NCBI GenBank assembly: GCA_902729315.2
Contig: LR746279.1
Location: 4,000,001-4,064,000, forward strand
Length of the DNA: 64,000 bases
Source of the DNA: Spirodela intermedia
Taxonomy: Eukaryota; Streptophyta; Magnoliopsida; Alismatales; Araceae
Direction of reading: 5' to 3'
Both the position numbers and the translations under genes were made by a program. The notes under the pieces were generated by a model. That model worked only from the letters and a program-made list of their open reading frames with translations, ran no database searches and had not been told where the DNA came from. Below, piece after piece: positions 60,378-64,000 of this stretch (the first letter of the stretch is position 1; every line of letters begins with the position of its first letter).

Positions 60378-60997
60378 TGACACAGTAGTAATGTAAAAGA
60401 TAATTAAATATAAGCTTGAATCCAATAAACTCAAATCTCTGAATTCAAAGATTCAGAGTCTTCAACCCTTGAATCCACAAGAGAGTTCCTTAATTCACAA
60501 GCAAGAGGGAGAGGTTCTCACAGTAGAGAAAACGGATTCAACTAAAAAGGTTTATTCCTTTGGTTATAATGGGGACCTTCATATCAGCCTAAAAGGAGGT
60601 ACAGCATTACCCAAAAAGAAGATTCTAATAGATCTTAGGGACAGAGTCTGACTAAGTCTGAAATGACTTAAAATAGACTCTGATAGAATTAGATCTTAGC
60701 CAAAATTTTTAAATATACTCTGACAAAACCCAAAGAAAACTCTGGCCGTGAGAAGATCTAAATATACTATGACAGTCAGAGATTCTGAACAGATCCTAGA
60801 TACAGACTGAACCACATTCAATTCTCTTATAATAGGAATGAAAGATAAATTACCTTGTAAAAATGAAAGGACAAAAAGTCAGCTAAAATTCGAACCTACA
60901 GCCCACCGGTGACATATGTGGGCTCTTTTTCTTTTACTTTTCACTTTTTGGCCCAAATTCGAAGTTGACACTTCAACTTATGTCTTGGTCTACAGCA
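60378..60997 (-). repeat. Solo LTR, family A (about 620 bp)
   Basis: Begins TGACACAGTAGTAATG and ends GGTCTACAGCA, aligning along the full length of the 50624-51294 LTR, including the CTTAGGGACAGAGTCTGACTA and CCCACCGGTGACATATGTG-type blocks. No internal element sequence adjoins on either side. Flanking pentamers GGTAA and GACAG do not match, so no target duplication is visible. Confidence 0.8.
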
Positions 60998-61620
60998 GAC
61001 AGTGAGGTCCCAACAGCTACATTTAGCTATCAGATTTGTGCCCTTTTTTTCATATCCACCTGTTGCGGCGGGATACAGAACGAATTCGGCTTTTAGTAGA
61101 TCCTCCCGCCTCAGTCTCTCTTGCCAAGTTCCTTTCTTTCGCTCTCTCTCTCTCTCTTTCTCTTTCTCTCTCGGTCTCTGCCCGCTCTGTGGCAGTCCCA
61201 GCAGCATCCCCTTGTTTCTTCTCTTTCATTCTTCTTGTGGTTCCGGTGAAGGATTGTTCTGGTTTTCCTTTTCCGACTCCCAAGAAGCGAGTGACAGAGC
61301 ATGGTGGTGAATGGCAGGTTGACAACAGAGGAGTTTCCGAGCCACCTGCTCGCATGGGGGATATGAAGACTGGCGCAAGATTCTCGGTGCAGCATGGGCA
61401 GGCCTTCCAGTGGTGCGCATCTTTCTTTGCCGATACTTTTCTCTCTTGCACTCCCACACGCCCTCCTATCGTCCTTCCACTGCTCAGAGAGAGACTTGTC
61501 CTTGCCTCGTGAGCCTCTTGTTCCATTCCCCCTCTCCGTGTCTCTCCGAGAAAGAGCAATTCTGCTCCCATGGGAGAAAAAAAAAACCTGGCTGTAATGG
61601 GTAGCACTTTTAGAGTTTGA
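60998..61620 (+). promoter_or_regulatory. CT-rich, GC-elevated patch, possible promoter or 5' leader
   Basis: A composition similar to the COPB1 leader: a CT-tract (61142-61172), raised GC, and several open frames after it. The first ATG-led frame after the CT tract, at 61301, stops after 21 codons. Other frames (for example 61036-61512, which covers KTGARFSVQHGQAFQW) have no recognised homology. It could be the first exon of a gene continuing beyond the window, or a dead gene start. Confidence 0.25.
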
Positions 61621-64000
61621 GATGTCCAGGTTGTCTGATTTCTTATTTTTTCCTTGTACCCATTAAACTCGTATGTGCGTTTTATTCAATAAGATGCCTA
61701 AACGACTGCAACCTCTTTTTCTGCGAAGCAGCATTGATCACTAAAAGCATTTTATTCAAGAGGATTTTTTAAATTTTATAGTTTCTAATTTGAATAATTT
61801 ATCATTTGTAATTGCATACGTAAGTATCATTAGACAAAAATCTGTTTCCACGCAAACTTTTATTTTTAGGGGTGTTCACATCATCTGGACAGCATCACTC
61901 AAATATCTAAATAGACTTTTCTTTTTCAGAAATTTTTAAATTTTAGTTAGTATTTTAAAATCTTATTTATTGAGAAATTAATATATTCATAGTAAAATAT
62001 TTTAAGAAATCTAAAAATTGGTATTTTATAGTTTGATAAACTGAAATTTTATATGATTTATTATACACTATTTTTTTTGTCAAATTCCCACCCATTCACC
62101 ACCCTCACTTTTTTGAGAACAAAGGGAACAACATAATGAAGATTAGAAATAAACACCAACACTTACTACATTGATCTTTGACAACATGAGGAAGGTGAGG
62201 GAATCTTAGTTTGGAGAAAGTACTGACAGACTGATCACAGCTGAAAAAATAATAGGGGCTAGTGAAGCTCAGAATAAGCAGCATAAAAAAAGGAGGATAA
62301 TGGCCAATGTCGTTGGTCATTGCCAACCTGTCATGTGAGGACGAAGGGAAAAAGGAACAAGCCGTGATGTGAAATTTGATTTACTAGTCAAAAGACGCAA
62401 ATCACACATGTGAACAATTCAAGAGAAGGGACAAGATCATGTGAAGTCGTAGCCCAAGATTAAATGGATCATGCATAAACTCAAAGGAAGTGGCCCAATA
62501 CAAGGATGGTATGAAGCGGTCTAAAAATGGCCAACATCCAACTACTAACAAGCAACAGCCTAAGCCCACTAGCAAAAAGAGAAGAGGGAATTGCTGTGTT
62601 ACCACCTGGTTATCTTTCAGCATTTTTTTCCTTTTTATTCAGATTGCTGTGTATCTAGATAACCTTGAAAGTAGATAGGAATTGTATAACCTGGTTACGT
62701 GCTCTTTTGAAAGTAGATACGAATTGCTGTGCATTCTTTCTTCCTTTGAAAGAATAGCATTCGCAGCTTGGAACTATTAAGCCCACAATTGGCTTTTCTT
62801 GAAATAATTTAGAGATACGATTTGGGTTGCTTTAAAATATTTGAGTCGACAGTGACAACAGTTATTGTGTAGAGCACTAAGCATGTGAAGATCTTTTCAT
62901 ACTGCCCAGGTAAGTGTCATGCATGCAACTGAAAGGATTGGCAATATGAACACACTAACATTTGAACTCAAATGTAGTGGATGGAACAAAATTTGAATGG
63001 AGAGGCACCGTGACTTCTGGGTTGTATATTATGTGCCAGAAACTTTAGCTTGTTACTGGCTGCAAGCCTTTGCTTTTTAAACATTATTATGTTTTCTGGA
63101 GAAAAAAAACTGACATTTCACTCAATAATCTATTTTTGAGTATGTGTCTTTGTTCTTCTTAGGAATCTTGATTGTCACGTCCGTTAGAGGGTTCTTATAA
63201 AATCTCATGAAGGTGGATAGTGTTCTTTGAGGTAGTTTACTTTCATGCTAGACCGTTTTTCTTTGCTATGCTAAAAAAAATGGAAATTGTGAGGTGGGCA
63301 GTAAAAAAAATAAAACTGCCATAAGAAATTAATGTACCCAGAATGGAAAAAATCATTGAAAATGTCTGCTTGTAGAAAAACGGATATCTAGCTTTCTGAG
63401 TGATGCCCCTTGTGTACGTACCTGTTTGCTTGCAGTTCTTCTTTTTGGAGCCCAGAGTGGGAAGTGGATCATCATCTGGGCTTTGGTCACTTTTTTTTGT
63501 TTTGATGTCGAATATCCTAGACTGTATTAGAATGTCTTTTTACATAGTCTGCTGAATATAGTGGTAGAAAAAAAATTATTCCAAAAATCTCCTCCAAAGC
63601 GAGGTCAATTCCCTTTGTTGACATTCTTTCCGATAATTTTCATCTCTTCAAAAATGCACGCTGTTGCAGGATCATCATCACCGATGTTCTAGGTTGGGAC
63701 ATACAGTTCAAATTCTACCATCGGTTGTGTGACACACTGTTCTTGACCAGCACGTTCCTCTCTCTCCTCTTGATCTCTGCTCACTACTTGTCTCGCCAGG
63801 CAGATAAGCACCCAATCAATTGATCGAGTGCCTCATGCACATATTCATGTGGCTTCCATTCAAGTGTCAAATGAATATCATACGATAATTGTTCCCCTGT
63901 CCTCGCCCCCCTCAGTCTGGCTAGATTTTGTTCATGTTTATTCTCAGAGCTTCCAAGCATTCTGATATCAGGCTACCGAGTATCTTGTGTTGTGGAATGC
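61621..64000. other. AT-rich DNA to the window end, no gene recognised
   Basis: No family-matching exon was seen. A possible acceptor (GTTGCAG|GATC) near 63669 precedes a short open stretch, but nothing supports coding. Confidence 0.45.

Noticed and set aside
61050-61607. 185-codon minus-strand open frame
   Set aside because: Contains an Arg/Glu repeat that is the antisense of a CT tract, with no recognisable domain.

Overview
The window is plant nuclear DNA, most likely from a monocot. It has long AT-rich intergenic stretches with decayed retroelements, GT-AG introns, and dense CT/GA microsatellites. The protein-coding exons match conserved plant families, and the first part of COPB1 is very GC-rich at third codon positions, as in commelinid monocots. 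I cannot name the species from sequence alone. No rRNA, convincing tRNA or CRISPR array was seen, and no obviously new biological system stands out.

Layout. 1-8.65 kb is AT-rich intergenic DNA with a TC-rich block and two inverted copies of one dispersed repeat. 8.7-14.4 kb holds COPB1 (coatomer beta, + strand, 4 coding exons, 955 aa), with a site II-type promoter. 14.75-16.29 kb, on the opposite strand and tail-to-tail with COPB1, holds the 3' part of an mRNA-decapping DCP1 gene that looks like a pseudogene: the N-terminal domain is missing, one intron starts AT instead of GT, and the long exon carries a net +1 frameshift. 16.3-25.4 kb is repeat-rich and has no recognisable gene. 25.4-31.07 kb holds ABCI10 (- strand, 6 exons, about 272 aa), a chloroplast ECF-type ATPase with all ABC motifs intact. 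31.07-34.2 kb is spacer with a GC-rich minisatellite. 34.28-46.35 kb holds SNI1 (+ strand, 15 coding exons, 473 aa), a nuclear regulator of immunity and DNA repair linked to the SMC5/6 complex. 46.4-61 kb is a nest of LTR retrotransposons: degenerate Ty3/gypsy pol on the minus strand, four related LTR copies of which one is chimeric with an inverted piece, a Ty1/copia remnant, and an outer direct repeat pair. 61-64 kb has a CT-rich, promoter-like patch followed by AT-rich DNA.

The three intact genes serve separate housekeeping or regulatory roles (vesicle coat, plastid metal transport, chromatin/immunity). They are not a functional cluster. Exon-intron structures were built by hand from splice sites, reading phase and remembered family sequence. 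All joined exons stay in frame with the totals given, but untranslated regions and transcription starts are not determined.
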